25,000 nt of DNA, taken from assembly GCA_018136815.1 (NCBI GenBank), contig JADDIW010000031.1, positions 1 to 25,000 of the forward strand. Reading direction: 5' to 3'. How positions within the stretch are numbered: position 1 is the stretch's first letter; the number at the start of each line of letters is the position of its first letter. Source of the DNA: Isochrysis galbana. Lineage: Eukaryota > Haptophyta > Isochrysidales > Isochrysidaceae. The notes below the pieces were generated by a model. That model saw only the letters and a program-made list of their open reading frames with translations. It was not told the origin of the DNA and did not search any database. A program made the position numbers and the translations under genes. Below, in pieces: positions 1 to 8,320 of this stretch.

Positions 1-1
1 C

Positions 2-3000
2 CTTAATGATAGCGCGAAACAGCAATATGTCGTCTTGCAAAAACTTGGGCAAGTTGGAGTCTCGAATGGCCCGCAACATCGTGAGGTCTTCATTCTGATC
101 GGGGTCGCGAGACTTGAGCAGGCCAGCGGTGTTTATGACGGTGTTGACGGCACGCATGCCAAAGTCGTAGTGGTCTTGCGACGAGAGCTGCTCAGACGAA
201 AGGCGGAAGGTGGAGACAAGCTTCTGCGCGCAAGGCTTGGGGAAGTCGAACCCGAAGGAGAAGAGTCGGATCTCGGCGATGAGGGCATAATCGGGCACCA
301 TCATCGCCATCGGCCGGAAGAGCGCTTTCAGGTTGTCAGGAAGTTCGGTCCGCCCAGCGTAGCCCGGATTCATAGTGATAAAGGTAGAGGTGGTTGGGTC
401 GAGCTTGATCATCGAACCCTCGAACTCGAAGATCTCCTTCTCTTGAATGATTGCGTTTTGGATGTTTAGCATCTGCTGCGCGATCACCGAGAGCACCTCA
501 ATGTCAATGCGGTTGAATTCGTCGAAGCATGCCCACGCACCTGCCGTCGACAGACCCTTGAAGAATTTACCCATGGCCTTGTAGTCGAGGCCGTCCGAGC
601 AATTGAAGACGACGCACTGTTTGGCGAGCGCCTTCGCAAGATCCTTGACGGACTCGGTCTTCCCGGTCCCCGCGGGGCCTGCAGGCGCGCCGCCAAGCTT
701 TATATGCAAAGCGCCCATCAAAGTCATGTAGCAGCGATCAGTGAGCGGCGTAACCACGAGGCGCGAAGACGCGCCGAGATACTCGTATCCATAGGGAAAT
801 GTGCACTGGACCATGCGGACGAGCATGTTGGTGTCACCGAGCGGCGACTCCCGTCCCTCCCAGTAATAACGTAGCTGGGAGACCCACTCAAAGTCACCCG
901 TGCGCTCGACCTGCGCGTCGATGAGTCTCTCGACTACGTCGCGCGCGTGGAGCTCCATCACGATGATGGCGGACATCACTTTCGATTGCAGTTTGGTCAG
1001 CTTGGTCCTCACGAGGCGCGAGAGCTCCTTGAGCTGCTCAATCATCGTGTCAAGGTAGTCGCGCACGCCATCGGTGCCGTTGGCCTCGATGGCGCCCTCT
1101 ACTCGCGTGGTCCAATCGAGCTGGGTGACAGAGATAGCAACCATCGATGCATGCGTAAGCACGAAGTCGCCGCGCGACTGCTGCTTATAGTCGCCGATGC
1201 CTACCTCTGTCTGGTGGCGAACGGACTTGCGCATCATCGTCTCGATCTCGCCCATCCACAATTCGACCGATCCGCGCGGGTAGATCTTGGACTTGAACGG
1301 CATTACCTCCTTCTCAGCCGATATCATCTCCGACATCTCGCACTCGGCGCCCTTCATCGTGATGGCATGCACCGCCTCGAAGCACTTACGTAGATGAGGC
1401 TGCACCGCGTTGGGGTCTTTCGTCTGCGAGAGGATGGAGATTAGCTCGTCGTTCGAGAGGAAGTAAAAGCGCGCGAACGCGGCGCGTTTGGTCTCCAAAT
1501 AGTCTGCAAGATTCTTTTGCACACGCTCCAGCTCTATGTTGGACTTGGTCCACGCGGCCAGCAATTCGGGGTCGTCGCAGAAGGTGAGCACGTGTGGTGT
1601 TGCCTCGACAGACTTGAGCGTCTTGCGCCATAGTCGGTCGACGACCGTGAAACGCTTCGCCTCAGCGGGCAACTGACGCTGGATGTCCTCCGAATCGAAG
1701 ATTGGCTGCAGATACATCCAATTGCGCTGGCAAGCGAGCCACTCGGATATACAATCCTGCACCATGTGCAGCTTGCGCTCCCAATCATGGATGCGCTCCT
1801 CGAACGGCCCCTTGTGCGGCGAGAAGGAGAACTGCTGTGTCAACACAATGTGGTCATCGAGCAGGGTGTTAATCTCATCAGATACCTTTATGACACTCGT
1901 GCCGGTGTTGCGGTACGGGTGTACGTCAAAGTCGAGCGAGGCCCATGCGCCGAGCATGTCGTCGAGAGACTTCTCGATGGCGAACTCCTTCATCGCGCGG
2001 TCGCACACCTTCTGGACCTCGTGGAGTGTCTTGGGTTCGTGGAGCCGCATGCCCTCGGTCGCATCGCGTAGCGTGAACTTATCGTCAGGCCTGAGCTCAG
2101 AGCCTAGGACCTCGGTAAGCGCGTCCCAATGGCGATCGCGCATGCCGGGGTTGCGCAGCGACGTCACGACTGGTACGTTAACAACGAATTTGGCCATCCC
2201 GTCCTTGAGCTCCTGGGCGATGGCCAAGCACCCTGGCACATCCTTGAATGTCTTCACCGCCTTTGCCATCGCGCGCTGCATCCCCTCGAAGTCGCGCGTT
2301 ACCTCGTCTGGATCGAGCTCAAGGAAAGAACCGTCTAGCCACTCCTTGTTGCAGCGCTGCCAGCTAGCAGCATTCTCCCATAGGAGGGCATAGGGCTCGA
2401 AGTTCTTGATCGACTTTTGTAGTCCCTCATAGTCGGTCGCCTCCAGCCCGAAGAGCACTTCGCGCTTGTTGAAGAGAGAAGTCTTCGCCTCAAAATCAGC
2501 AATAGTCGCTTTGATGTCGGCCACGATGCCCACAACCTTGTCGACACGTGCCAAGTCGGAGTACTGGTGGAAGTTGCTAATGCGCGTGTCGAGCTCCTCA
2601 AGCTGCTTGGTGAAGGCCTCCTGCTGCGCGAGCAGCTCCGCCTCGTACGCCTTCCTATCTTCTGCGGCTTGACGCCCTACCTCCAGCTCGCGCGCCAGCA
2701 GCCGCTGCGGCCAGTGGAAGGCTGCCCAACGGCCAGAGAAGCTGTCCTCATCTACGTCAACCTGGAACGCCTCAAGGCTCTCGTAGTATTGGGTCATCTC
2801 CTCGAGCTGCGCCTCGAGCTCGCGGGTGCGAGCCGGGACGCCGGCCTTAAACTCGTCGAGAGCCGCGAGAGTCTCAATGTCCTCCGGCTTGGCTGCGAGG
2901 CGCTCGTCGATCTCGCTGAAGCCACCGGCGACGGCGGCTGCGAGCTCGGCCGCCCGCGTGCTCACCATGTCCATGAGCAGGTCAATGGCCGCCTGATGCT

Positions 3001-4960
3001 TGGCGATGAGCCTCGCCTTGAGCGTGCTCGTTGAGATGAGAAAGGTACCGATCAGAACGTTATTTGGGACTGTGCGCGATACCTCTGCGATCGCCGCCTT
3101 GCACTCGGCCACCTTGGCCTCGATCGCTGCGAGGCTGACGGGCACGCGCTCGTCCGGCGGCCCCGAGGCGGCGGCGGCGGCGAAGGAAGCGATGTACGCC
3201 GCGTCGTCGCGCGAGAGCAGCACCTCGTGTGGGCGTAGCGACTCGAGGTAGTCGCCCAAAGGGGCGACAGCCACCTCCAGCTGACGCGCAAGTCGGTTGC
3301 GCATCGCGATCGTTCGTGCCTGCTCGGCCATGCGGGCAGACGGGAGCGTCTTGAGCTCCTCGGCGAGCTTGTTGCCCTCAAAGTCGACCTCAGTCAGCGT
3401 AGCAAGGGCTGCAAGGCCGTCGTCGAGCAGGCGAAGGCAGTTGGTGACAAAGTCGGCGGGCTTGGTCGAATAGGCGACGACGAGGCGCAGAGGCCGCTCA
3501 TCGCCCTCCCTAGCGCCCGCTTCGCCCGTCGCCGCCGCCTCGCTGTCCCCTTCGCCGCCGGTCTCCGATGACTCATGCGTGCCCTCCTCGTTGGCCTCGT
3601 CAGGAGTGAAGGTCTCCACCAAGATGTCGAGTTTGAATAGCGGCGGCTTGGGGAGGAACATCGGGTCGTGCATGTGCACAGGCGCCCGCTTCATGTGCTC
3701 GCCGAGGAAGTCGGCATAGGCAGTGATCGAGTCGCGTGTTAGGTCTGTGACCGCATCGCTGATCATCAGGTTGACCTGGATGGACAACCGACCCTCGCGC
3801 GAAACCACGGGCTCAGCACCGAGCCCCTTGCCCGAGCCCGCGCCTTGCCCGCGCGCGCGCCCCACTCCCACGACTTCCTCGAGCAAGAGCGACGGTGGAG
3901 GCTGGTCACCCCCCCACGCACCCATGTCGATCGAACCCATTGCCTCGTTCACGACGCGGCGGATGGCGGGCTGCCACGTCTTGGTGAGGAAATGCATCAG
4001 CTTGCTGCGGTGCTCCGTCTCCAGGTGGTCGAACTGGTCCAGGTAGAAGGCCTGCGAGAGATTCACGTTGAAAAGCCCCAGCCGGCCGAGCTGGATGCAC
4101 TCGTGACGTGCGGCGACAACAGCATGACACGCCTCGGGGAGCGCGAGCGACGAGATGGACTTAAACGACTTGGCCGCAGAGACGAAATCGAGACCCTTGG
4201 CCTCTGCAACCACGCCCAGCTCAGGGGCCAGCGGCCGCGGCGGCAGCAGTAACAAGTCTGTACGCACTTTATCCTTGAGGGGTGCCTGCTGGATCCGCTC
4301 ACGCAGGAGCATGCTGTTCATCGTCTGGGCATACGCGAGCTTGATCTCCGCAATCATAGGCGCGATCGAGCCGGTGCGTGCAAGTGCCTGGGCGCCCGAG
4401 GTGGTGATGCGGTGCGCTGGCATCGCGCGCTCAATCAGCCGCTCGATCTGCGCGTCGGAGAGAGTGTAGACGTCAGTAGTGGGCATGTTGCGCACGTAAA
4501 ATTGCATGAGGATATCGGCCTCCGCCTCGTCGCGGGCGCGGTGCGCCTCAGCCAGCCGCTGTGCAAACTGCTCCACGTCCTCGTACAGAAACATCGTCGA
4601 GAGCCGCGGCACCACCACCGAGACCGTCTCGTCAATCCGGCCGTCTGCGTGAGCGAGGTGGGCAAGAAAGCCGTCGGCCTTGTCGTCGTACCCGTGCACT
4701 CGGCCTAGCGTCCACTCCTCGCCCTCCGCTCCGAGAGGCTGGAGCAGGGCGGCATTCGGATGTCGGCCAAACGACTCAGTGGCTTGCTCAGCCATCTGGA
4801 GAGGAGTGAGCCTCTGCCAGTCGGTAGAGTCGAAGTAGCGGAGTGGCAGGCGCACGTGCGCTCCGCTTGGGCCGGTGGGCCTGGGGACGCCTCGAGCGGC
4901 GAGGGCGGCGCGCAGGGCGTCGACCGACGAGCGCCGGTCTCCGCCGCCCACCGCCGTCAT
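2..4960 (-). CDS. Axonemal inner-arm dynein heavy chain, N-terminal 1653 codons (runs off left edge)
   Basis: Motor subunit of a ciliary/flagellar inner dynein arm; it hydrolyses ATP to slide doublet microtubules. One open frame runs from the ATG at 4960 to the window edge without a stop. The AAA1 P-loop GPAGTGKT is at residues 1428-1435, followed by FNCSDGLDYKAMGKFFKGL and Walker B CFDEFNRI at 1478-1485, then MNPGYAGRTELPDNL. The FNCSDGLDY and GKFFKGL wording is typical of single-headed inner-arm chains (DNAH1/3/6/7/12 group) and not of outer-arm or cytoplasmic chains, and a P-loop near residue 1430 fits their short tails. Residues before about 1400 are tail and linker. A Gly/Arg-rich stretch near residue 370 and an acidic Ser/Glu/Gly stretch near 455-485 look like lineage-specific insertions. 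No intron is seen in 5 kb, unlike ORC2 and CTF8 nearby. The exact DNAH class is not assigned. Confidence 0.95.
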   Translation of the reverse strand, partial: MTAVGGGDRRSSVDALRAALAARGVPRPTGPSGAHVRLPLRYFDSTDWQRLTPLQMAEQATESFGRHPNAALLQPLGAEGEEWTLGRVHGYDDKADGFLAHLAHADGRIDETVSVVVPRLSTMFLYEDVEQFAQRLAEAHRARDEAEADILMQFYVRNMPTTDVYTLSDAQIERLIERAMPAHRITTSGAQALARTGSIAPMIAEIKLAYAQTMNSMLLRERIQQAPLKDKVRTDLLLLPPRPLAPELGVVAEAKGLDFVSAAKSFKSISSLALPEACHAVVAARHECIQLGRLGLFNVNLSQAFYLDQFDHLETEHRSKLMHFLTKTWQPAIRRVVNEAMGSIDMGAWGGDQPPPSLLLEEVVGVGRARGQGAGSGKGLGAEPVVSREGRLSIQVNLMISDAVTDLTRDSITAYADFLGEHMKRAPVHMHDPMFLPKPPLFKLDILVETFTPDEANEEGTHESSETGGEGDSEAAATGEAGAREGDERPLRLVVAYSTKPADFVTNCLRLLDDGLAALATLTEVDFEGNKLAEELKTLPSARMAEQARTIAMRNRLARQLEVAVAPLGDYLESLRPHEVLLSRDDAAYIASFAAAAASGPPDERVPVSLAAIEAKVAECKAAIAEVSRTVPNNVLIGTFLISTSTLKARLIAKHQAAIDLLMDMVSTRAAELAAAVAGGFSEIDERLAAKPEDIETLAALDEFKAGVPARTRELEAQLEEMTQYYESLEAFQVDVDEDSFSGRWAAFHWPQRLLARELEVGRQAAEDRKAYEAELLAQQEAFTKQLEELDTRISNFHQYSDLARVDKVVGIVADIKATIADFEAKTSLFNKREVLFGLEATDYEGLQKSIKNFEPYALLWENAASWQRCNKEWLDGSFLELDPDEVTRDFEGMQRAMAKAVKTFKDVPGCLAIAQELKDGMAKFVVNVPVVTSLRNPGMRDRHWDALTEVLGSELRPDDKFTLRDATEGMRLHEPKTLHEVQKVCDRAMKEFAIEKSLDDMLGAWASLDFDVHPYRNTGTSVIKVSDEINTLLDDHIVLTQQFSFSPHKGPFEERIHDWERKLHMVQDCISEWLACQRNWMYLQPIFDSEDIQRQLPAEAKRFTVVDRLWRKTLKSVEATPHVLTFCDDPELLAAWTKSNIELERVQKNLADYLETKRAAFARFYFLSNDELISILSQTKDPNAVQPHLRKCFEAVHAITMKGAECEMSEMISAEKEVMPFKSKIYPRGSVELWMGEIETMMRKSVRHQTEVGIGDYKQQSRGDFVLTHASMVAISVTQLDWTTRVEGAIEANGTDGVRDYLDTMIEQLKELSRLVRTKLTKLQSKVMSAIIVMELHARDVVERLIDAQVERTGDFEWVSQLRYYWEGRESPLGDTNMLVRMVQCTFPYGYEYLGASSRLVVTPLTDRCYMTLMGALHIKLGGAPAGPAGTGKTESVKDLAKALAKQCVVFNCSDGLDYKAMGKFFKGLSTAGAWACFDEFNRIDIEVLSVIAQQMLNIQNAIIQEKEIFEFEGSMIKLDPTTSTFITMNPGYAGRTELPDNLKALFRPMAMMVPDYALIAEIRLFSFGFDFPKPCAQKLVSTFRLSSEQLSSQDHYDFGMRAVNTVINTAGLLKSRDPDQNEDLTMLRAIRDSNLPKFLQDDILLFRAIIK

Positions 4961-5250
4961 CGTGCTCTCTCGCTCTCTCTCTCTTCCTTTGTCTCTCTTC
5001 TCTCTCTTCTCTCTTTTCTCTTTATGTCTCCTCTCTCTTGTCTCTCTCGAGGGAGGGCCGGGGGGGGGGGGGGAGGCGCCCTGCGGTGGGCGCGCTGTTA
5101 CACTTGGGAGGGGAGAGCGGGGGGGGGGGGGGGGGGGGGGGAAGGGGCGTTGCCCCTGGGGAGGAGGGGGGTAGGGGAGTAGGGGAGAGGGAGAGGAAGG
5201 AAGACACACGACTAGGAGTAGAGAGAGAACACTCTAGCGAGTACTTTACT
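4961..5250. repeat. Strand-biased CT/GA tract with two long G runs upstream of the dynein gene
   Basis: Directly upstream of the dynein start the plus strand is almost pure CT from about 4966 to 5048 (GA on the transcribed side). Then come a 14-base G run (5060-5073) and a 23-base G run (5119-5141), followed by GA-rich DNA to about 5230. This is probably 5' UTR or promoter plus length-variable simple repeat. Translations of this stretch are low-complexity and were not called as genes. G runs this long could form quadruplexes and are prone to length error in assembly. Confidence 0.7.
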
Positions 5251-5720
5251 TTACTCTACCCTACTCCGGGGGTAGCCAACTCCTAGCACCTTTGTCCTTC
5301 CCCCCGGTATTTCCTCACCTTGGCTACCTTGGGCCTCCTCGGAGGCACTCCACCATGGGTATGGAAGGTATTGAGGCTGCCAGCACACCAAAAGTTCCAG
5401 TGGCGTACCTTCACAGCCGGGACGGCGTGCGTTCCCCCAGCTGCTCCGCCCTGTAATGATAATACTATACTCAATTCCTGTCATCGTGTACTTCCAGGCT
5501 GTAAGTGCCCATAAGTCAGCCAAATCATGCACAAAAAGGGCATTCCCAGCCACAAAGGTATGGGTGGGCCTCAAGCCAAGCACTTCCTCCTAGGAGTGAA
5601 CCTCTGACTCTCGTGACATACCGGCGCTTTGCACCCCCTCTTGCCGACCAGGTGCACGTGCGCGTGCCGATCGTCGAACACCACGGCCATCGCAGCATCT
5701 ATAGATCACAAGGAGTCAAT
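5251..5720. other. Intergenic stretch without a recognisable gene
   Basis: No ORF with an ATG start and a protein-like composition was found. On the minus strand a frame stays open from 5583 to 5251, but it begins with GTG and matches nothing I recognise. Around 5590-5660 the minus strand has a weak tRNA-like B-box (GGTTCACTCC) without a convincing cloverleaf. The segment could be a degraded short interspersed element; the evidence is insufficient to call one. Confidence 0.4.
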
Positions 5721-5882
5721 TTAGGAACCTAATGCACTCGAAGCCTGAGCTATTCCACCTGCGATCACATCAGAACCAACACTAGCATCACTTTCCTCCT
5801 CATCCTCATCCCTTTCCTCCCCCAGCGCATCATCGGCGGACTCCGACACAGCACCGGTGAGTTTGCGGCCGAACTCATCCAT
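5721..5882 (-). CDS. Small acidic protein, 53 residues, unknown
   Basis: A short ORF from the ATG at 5882 to a TAA at 5721-5723. The product begins MDEFGRKLTG, has a highly acidic middle (EERDEDEEESD) and ends in an Ala/Gly/Ser-rich tail. The composition looks like real coding sequence: acidic codons, no frame-typical low complexity, and a clean stop. It could also be a terminal exon of a longer minus-strand gene. It is the first of several compact ORFs in the 5.7-8.5 kb island. No family is recognised. Confidence 0.35.
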   Translation of the reverse strand: MDEFGRKLTGAVSESADDALGEERDEDEEESDASVGSDVIAGGIAQASSALGS

Positions 5883-5933
5883 GCAGTGAGCTGCGATCCT
5901 TGATGACTCTATTATTAGAGTGGGGGAAAGAAG

Positions 5934-6797
5934 TCACAAAAAGGGGGGGGGGAAAGGCAGCGGACGGAGCGTCGAGCGACGGCAGCGAGCGACAGTGGCA
6001 TGATGAGCGAGGAGGAGATCGACCGTCGCCGCACCGAGCTCCGGAAGTACATCTCGGAGGCGCGCGATGGCTACCTGACGAAGGCGGGCGTGAAGCGGCC
6101 GATGTCGCCGTGGGTACATGTCCCAAGCGAGGTCGACGCTCGTCGAGCTGACCAAGAACGGCGGGTACAACGGGCAGTCAAGATGGCCAAGATGATGAAG
6201 AGCCCGACGGGCGACGCTAACGTGGAGCTGACCGAGGTGGAGACGATGGCGGCGGAGCTCGAGGCGGTCAGGGGCCACAACGACTTCATGGCGCGCATGG
6301 TGATGGAGGCGAACAAGGAGCGCGACTTCCAACGCCAAGTAGTCCTCAAGCAGAACAAGGAGAAGTCGGAGTTGGAAGAAGAAATCACCGAGTGGCGCAA
6401 GAAGTTTGACGAATGCTACTCCATGTACAAGGTGATGGAGAGCCTTTGGAGGGACGGCCGACGTGTTGGAAGGGTCTTGCGGAGGCTCAGAGCCGCCGGT
6501 TCCGACGAAGTAGACCCCTTGTGGGCCAAAAGAAGTTCCCGCTGTTCCCATGGGCAGAGAGAGGGCGGGACTATGAGAGGGCGCGGTCGTAGGCGCCAAG
6601 GCGGAATTTGTGCTTGTCGAACACGCGATGACTACAGGCTCGTAGGCAGAGGGCCGTTCGATCGAGCCGGCAGCTGACGCGGCCGTAAAAGAGTCGTTGT
6701 TGGTTGCGGGCGGGAAAATGTCAGAGAGGTCATGGTAGGAGTAGTTGTCATTGTCTGCATACATCATGGCGGTCGCGTACGCTGAAACGAATCCCAT
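5934..6797 (-). CDS. Possible antisense ORF, Ser/Thr/Asn-rich N-terminal part
   Basis: A frame of 287 codons from the ATG at 6797 runs fully antisense to the coiled-coil ORF. The first about 115 residues (beginning MGFVSAYATAMMYADNDNYS) have a natural Asn/Ser/Thr/Pro-rich composition, and they lie exactly where the plus-strand reading is poor (6446-6766). The remainder is Leu/His-rich and looks like the mirror of the plus-strand gene. A real minus-strand exon covering about 6450-6797 is possible; the full-length ORF probably is not one gene. Function unknown. Confidence 0.25.
   Translation of the reverse strand: MGFVSAYATAMMYADNDNYSYHDLSDIFPPATNNDSFTAASAAGSIERPSAYEPVVIACSTSTNSALAPTTAPSHSPALSLPMGTAGTSFGPQGVYFVGTGGSEPPQDPSNTSAVPPKALHHLVHGVAFVKLLAPLGDFFFQLRLLLVLLEDYLALEVALLVRLHHHARHEVVVAPDRLELRRHRLHLGQLHVSVARRALHHLGHLDCPLYPPFLVSSTSVDLAWDMYPRRHRPLHARLRQVAIARLRDVLPELGAATVDLLLAHHATVARCRRSTLRPLPFPPPFL
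6003..6677 (+). CDS. Coiled-coil protein of unknown function
   Basis: The ORF opens with tandem ATGs at 6000 and 6003. Residues up to about 150 are convincingly protein-like: charged helices (for example EIDRRRTELRKYISEARDGY near the N-terminus), a basic middle and a heptad-like Lys/Glu segment (KERDFQRQVVLKQNKEKSEL, then EEEITEWRKKFDECYSMYKV). After about 6446 the reading becomes Arg/Gly-rich and poorly protein-like up to the stop at 6675-6677. Either the true end lies behind an intron (a possible donor AAG|GTGATG is at about 6429) or the tail is decayed. No catalytic motif is visible. It sits in a cluster of small intronless ORFs. Family unknown. Confidence 0.6.
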   Translation: MSEEEIDRRRTELRKYISEARDGYLTKAGVKRPMSPWVHVPSEVDARRADQERRVQRAVKMAKMMKSPTGDANVELTEVETMAAELEAVRGHNDFMARMVMEANKERDFQRQVVLKQNKEKSELEEEITEWRKKFDECYSMYKVMESLWRDGRRVGRVLRRLRAAGSDEVDPLWAKRSSRCSHGQREGGTMRGRGRRRQGGICACRTRDDYRLVGRGPFDRAGS

Positions 6798-6963
6798 GGT
6801 GCAAGTGCGCCGAGCAGCTGGCAAGCTCTACATGGAGGACCGACCAAGCGTCCTCTCACGCATCACAGACCTCGCCATCCAAGATCAGCCGAACGACATC
6901 GTCGCCATCGAGGAAGAGGGGTGTGAGAAAAAGACGAAGAAGATGAAAACTCAACACGCGTAG
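6766..6963 (+). CDS. Small basic protein, 65 residues, unknown
   Basis: ATG at 6766, TAG at 6961-6963. The product starts MAVAYAETNPMVQVRRAAGK and ends in a Lys-rich tail. Composition and codon use look coding. It may be a separate gene or the last exon of the coiled-coil gene that starts at 6003; the spacing allows either. The stop codon falls just after the left arm of a 9-bp inverted repeat (6951-6984). No family is recognised. Confidence 0.4.
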   Translation: MAVAYAETNPMVQVRRAAGKLYMEDRPSVLSRITDLAIQDQPNDIVAIEEEGCEKKTKKMKTQHA

Positions 6964-6984
6964 CTGGGAGTCACTGCGTGTTGA
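6951..6984 (+). terminator. Hairpin overlapping the stop codon region
   Basis: Perfect 9-bp inverted repeat TCAACACGC / GCGTGTTGA (6951-6959 and 6976-6984) with a 16-base loop. It spans the last codons and the TAG of the 65-residue ORF and is followed 11 bases later by a 16-base G run (6996-7011). Palindromes at gene 3' ends define transcript ends in some giant viruses of the Mimiviridae; here a terminator or processing role is inferred. Confidence 0.4.
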
Positions 6985-7143
6985 GAGGAGCGCGCGGGGG
7001 GGGGGGGGGGGCAAGCGTTACTAATAAGAAAACAGGACTATATTGAGGACAAAAAAAATCACCTGGCCCTCTTTTGACGGAACGCGACTTTCTTCTCCGA
7101 GGCCGGCTTAAAAGGCGAACACACAACCATCAACGGCCCGTCG

Positions 7144-7437
7144 ATGCTCAGCTCAGAAGACGTGCGCTGGGAGGACGTCGATCTACAGGCGATCGGGTGG
7201 ACTCAGCCAGTGCGCTCCCTAAAAATCGAGTGTCATCCGGACTCGGCAGCGGCCAAACGAAAAAGCAAATTTCAAGCTGAAATAACCAAAATATTCGCAA
7301 AGGGAGCCGCATTTTTGCTAGGAGCCATCGTGCTCGTGCTCGCAGTACTTGTAATCATTCTCTTGTGGAAATTACTCAACAAGCGGTCCACCGAAAAAAA
7401 TCCAAAGGGACACGAAGCCGCGCCACAGGCTGAATAA
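7144..7437 (+). CDS. Single-pass membrane mini-protein, 97 residues
   Basis: ATG at 7144, TAA at 7435-7437. A hydrophilic N-terminal domain of about 48 residues begins MLSSEDVRWEDVDLQAIGWT. It is followed by one strongly hydrophobic helix, about residues 54-76, and a short Lys/Arg/Glu-rich tail. There is no N-terminal signal peptide, so this looks like a signal-anchored, single-span protein with the basic tail on the cytosolic side. Such small membrane proteins are common in viruses and as subunits of host membrane complexes; no family is recognised. It has no visible intron and lies 180 bases after the preceding ORF on the same strand. Confidence 0.55.
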   Translation: MLSSEDVRWEDVDLQAIGWTQPVRSLKIECHPDSAAAKRKSKFQAEITKIFAKGAAFLLGAIVLVLAVLVIILLWKLLNKRSTEKNPKGHEAAPQAE

Positions 7438-7441
7438 AAAG

Positions 7442-7637
7442 AGAACTCAAACAATCCACACGGGGAGCTCACAAACTCAATCTCTAGTTGCTGTGGGAGG
7501 GCGCGGTGAAAGGGCGGGACTGGCTGCAATGTCCCCTTTTCTGCGGGCAAATCGCAAGTTTGTATCCTTCAGATAGAACTTATGGGAGGGGGCACGCCAC
7601 GCCACCGGCTAAGAACTCAAACAATTTGCACGGGGAG
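7442..7637. repeat. Pair of 26-bp direct repeats
   Basis: The sequence AGAACTCAAACAAT, then a short variable part, then CACGGGGAG occurs at 7442-7467 and again at 7612-7637 in the same orientation, with three mismatches. The pair lies between the stop of the membrane mini-protein and the 3' end of the tandem-repeat gene, which suggests a small segmental duplication. Confidence 0.7.
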
Positions 7638-7645
7638 TGTTCATC

Positions 7646-8320
7646 TTAAAACTTCATCTCATTCAGCAAGTCTCGCTGGTCACCGGTCCCACACGGCAGG
7701 CACACACGCGCTCGACCGCCAAGTGCAACCTTGCGTTTGCGCTGCGGCATAAGCCTGATAAGCGCAAGAAGGCTCTTTACGCTTGTGACTTGTTTTCGCA
7801 GTTGTTCAGTGGCGAATTCTAGCATTTCTTTTGCCGAACTCAGTTGCAGAACTACGTGGAGTTTATCGTCTGGTGTGTTCGCAATTGTGTACAGATCAGC
7901 CGACAATGAGCTTAAATTACTCGCAATTCTAATTGCCAATGTCCACTCTTTGGCGGCAATAGCCTTTCTATAAAGTTTAAGCAAGGAGTCTTGTCGCAGT
8001 GGTTCAGTCGCAAATTCGCCAAGGGCAACCTTGCGTTTGCGCTGCATAAGCCTGATAACCGCAAGAAGGCTGACCTGTTTTCGCAGTTGTCTAGTGGCAA
8101 ATTCTAGCATTTCTTTTGCCGAATTCAGTTGCAGAACTACGTGGAGTTTATCGGATGGCGTGTTCGCAATTGTGTACATATCAGCCGACAATGAGCTTAA
8201 ATTACTCGCAATTCTAATTGCCAGTGTCCACTCTTTGGCGCCAATGGCATCATTGCATTTTTTATAAAGTTCAAACAAGAAGTCTTTAGGCATCTTCATC
8301 TGATACGTTACCGGTGACAT
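7646..8320 (-). CDS. Two-repeat helical protein, AT-richer than its neighbours
   Basis: ORF of 224 residues from the ATG at 8320. It consists of two near-identical copies of a module of about 100 residues. Each has LYKK or LYRK, then AKEWTLAIRIASNLSSLSAD, then YTIANTP, DKLHVVLQL, SAKEMLEFAT and QLRKQV, and ends in a basic QRKRKVALG segment. The modules are predicted helical with a Lys/Arg-rich end that could bind nucleic acid. At DNA level the repeats are spaced exactly 300 bases (7719 and 8019) with only small in-frame indels, so the duplication is recent and the frame was maintained. No family is recognised. Base composition differs from the surrounding GC-rich genome, a sign of foreign origin or a young insert. 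Confidence 0.65.
   Translation of the reverse strand: MSPVTYQMKMPKDFLFELYKKCNDAIGAKEWTLAIRIASNLSSLSADMYTIANTPSDKLHVVLQLNSAKEMLEFATRQLRKQVSLLAVIRLMQRKRKVALGEFATEPLRQDSLLKLYRKAIAAKEWTLAIRIASNLSSLSADLYTIANTPDDKLHVVLQLSSAKEMLEFATEQLRKQVTSVKSLLALIRLMPQRKRKVALGGRARVCLPCGTGDQRDLLNEMKF
7719..8275 (-). repeat. Tandem 300-bp duplication inside the two-repeat gene
   Basis: Unit one starts at 7719 and unit two at 8019, aligned from GCCAAG, T or G, GCAACCTTGCG. Differences are mostly single bases plus in-frame indels, so both units encode the same helical module. Confidence 0.85.

Noticed and set aside
1683-3251. Several plus-strand ORFs of 70-236 residues
   Set aside because: They are antisense shadows of the continuous dynein heavy chain frame on the minus strand, which has recognisable motor motifs.
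4760-5286. Plus-strand ORFs across the CT and poly-G tract
   Set aside because: Translations are low-complexity Ser/Leu/Gly strings caused by the simple repeats; no ORF here has family-like sequence.
5251-5583. Minus-strand frame of 110 codons
   Set aside because: It starts with GTG, has no recognisable domain and lies in an area that looks like degraded repeat.
5590-5660. tRNA or tRNA-derived SINE on the minus strand
   Set aside because: Only a B-box-like GGTTCACTCC is present, one base short of consensus; no acceptor stem or anticodon arm could be formed convincingly.
5906-5921. Small hairpin ACTCTA-TTAT-TAGAGT as a further copy of the hairpin element
   Set aside because: It has the same TTAT loop as the terminal stem of copies B and C, but the adjoining G/C stem and other hairpins are missing; chance similarity is likely.
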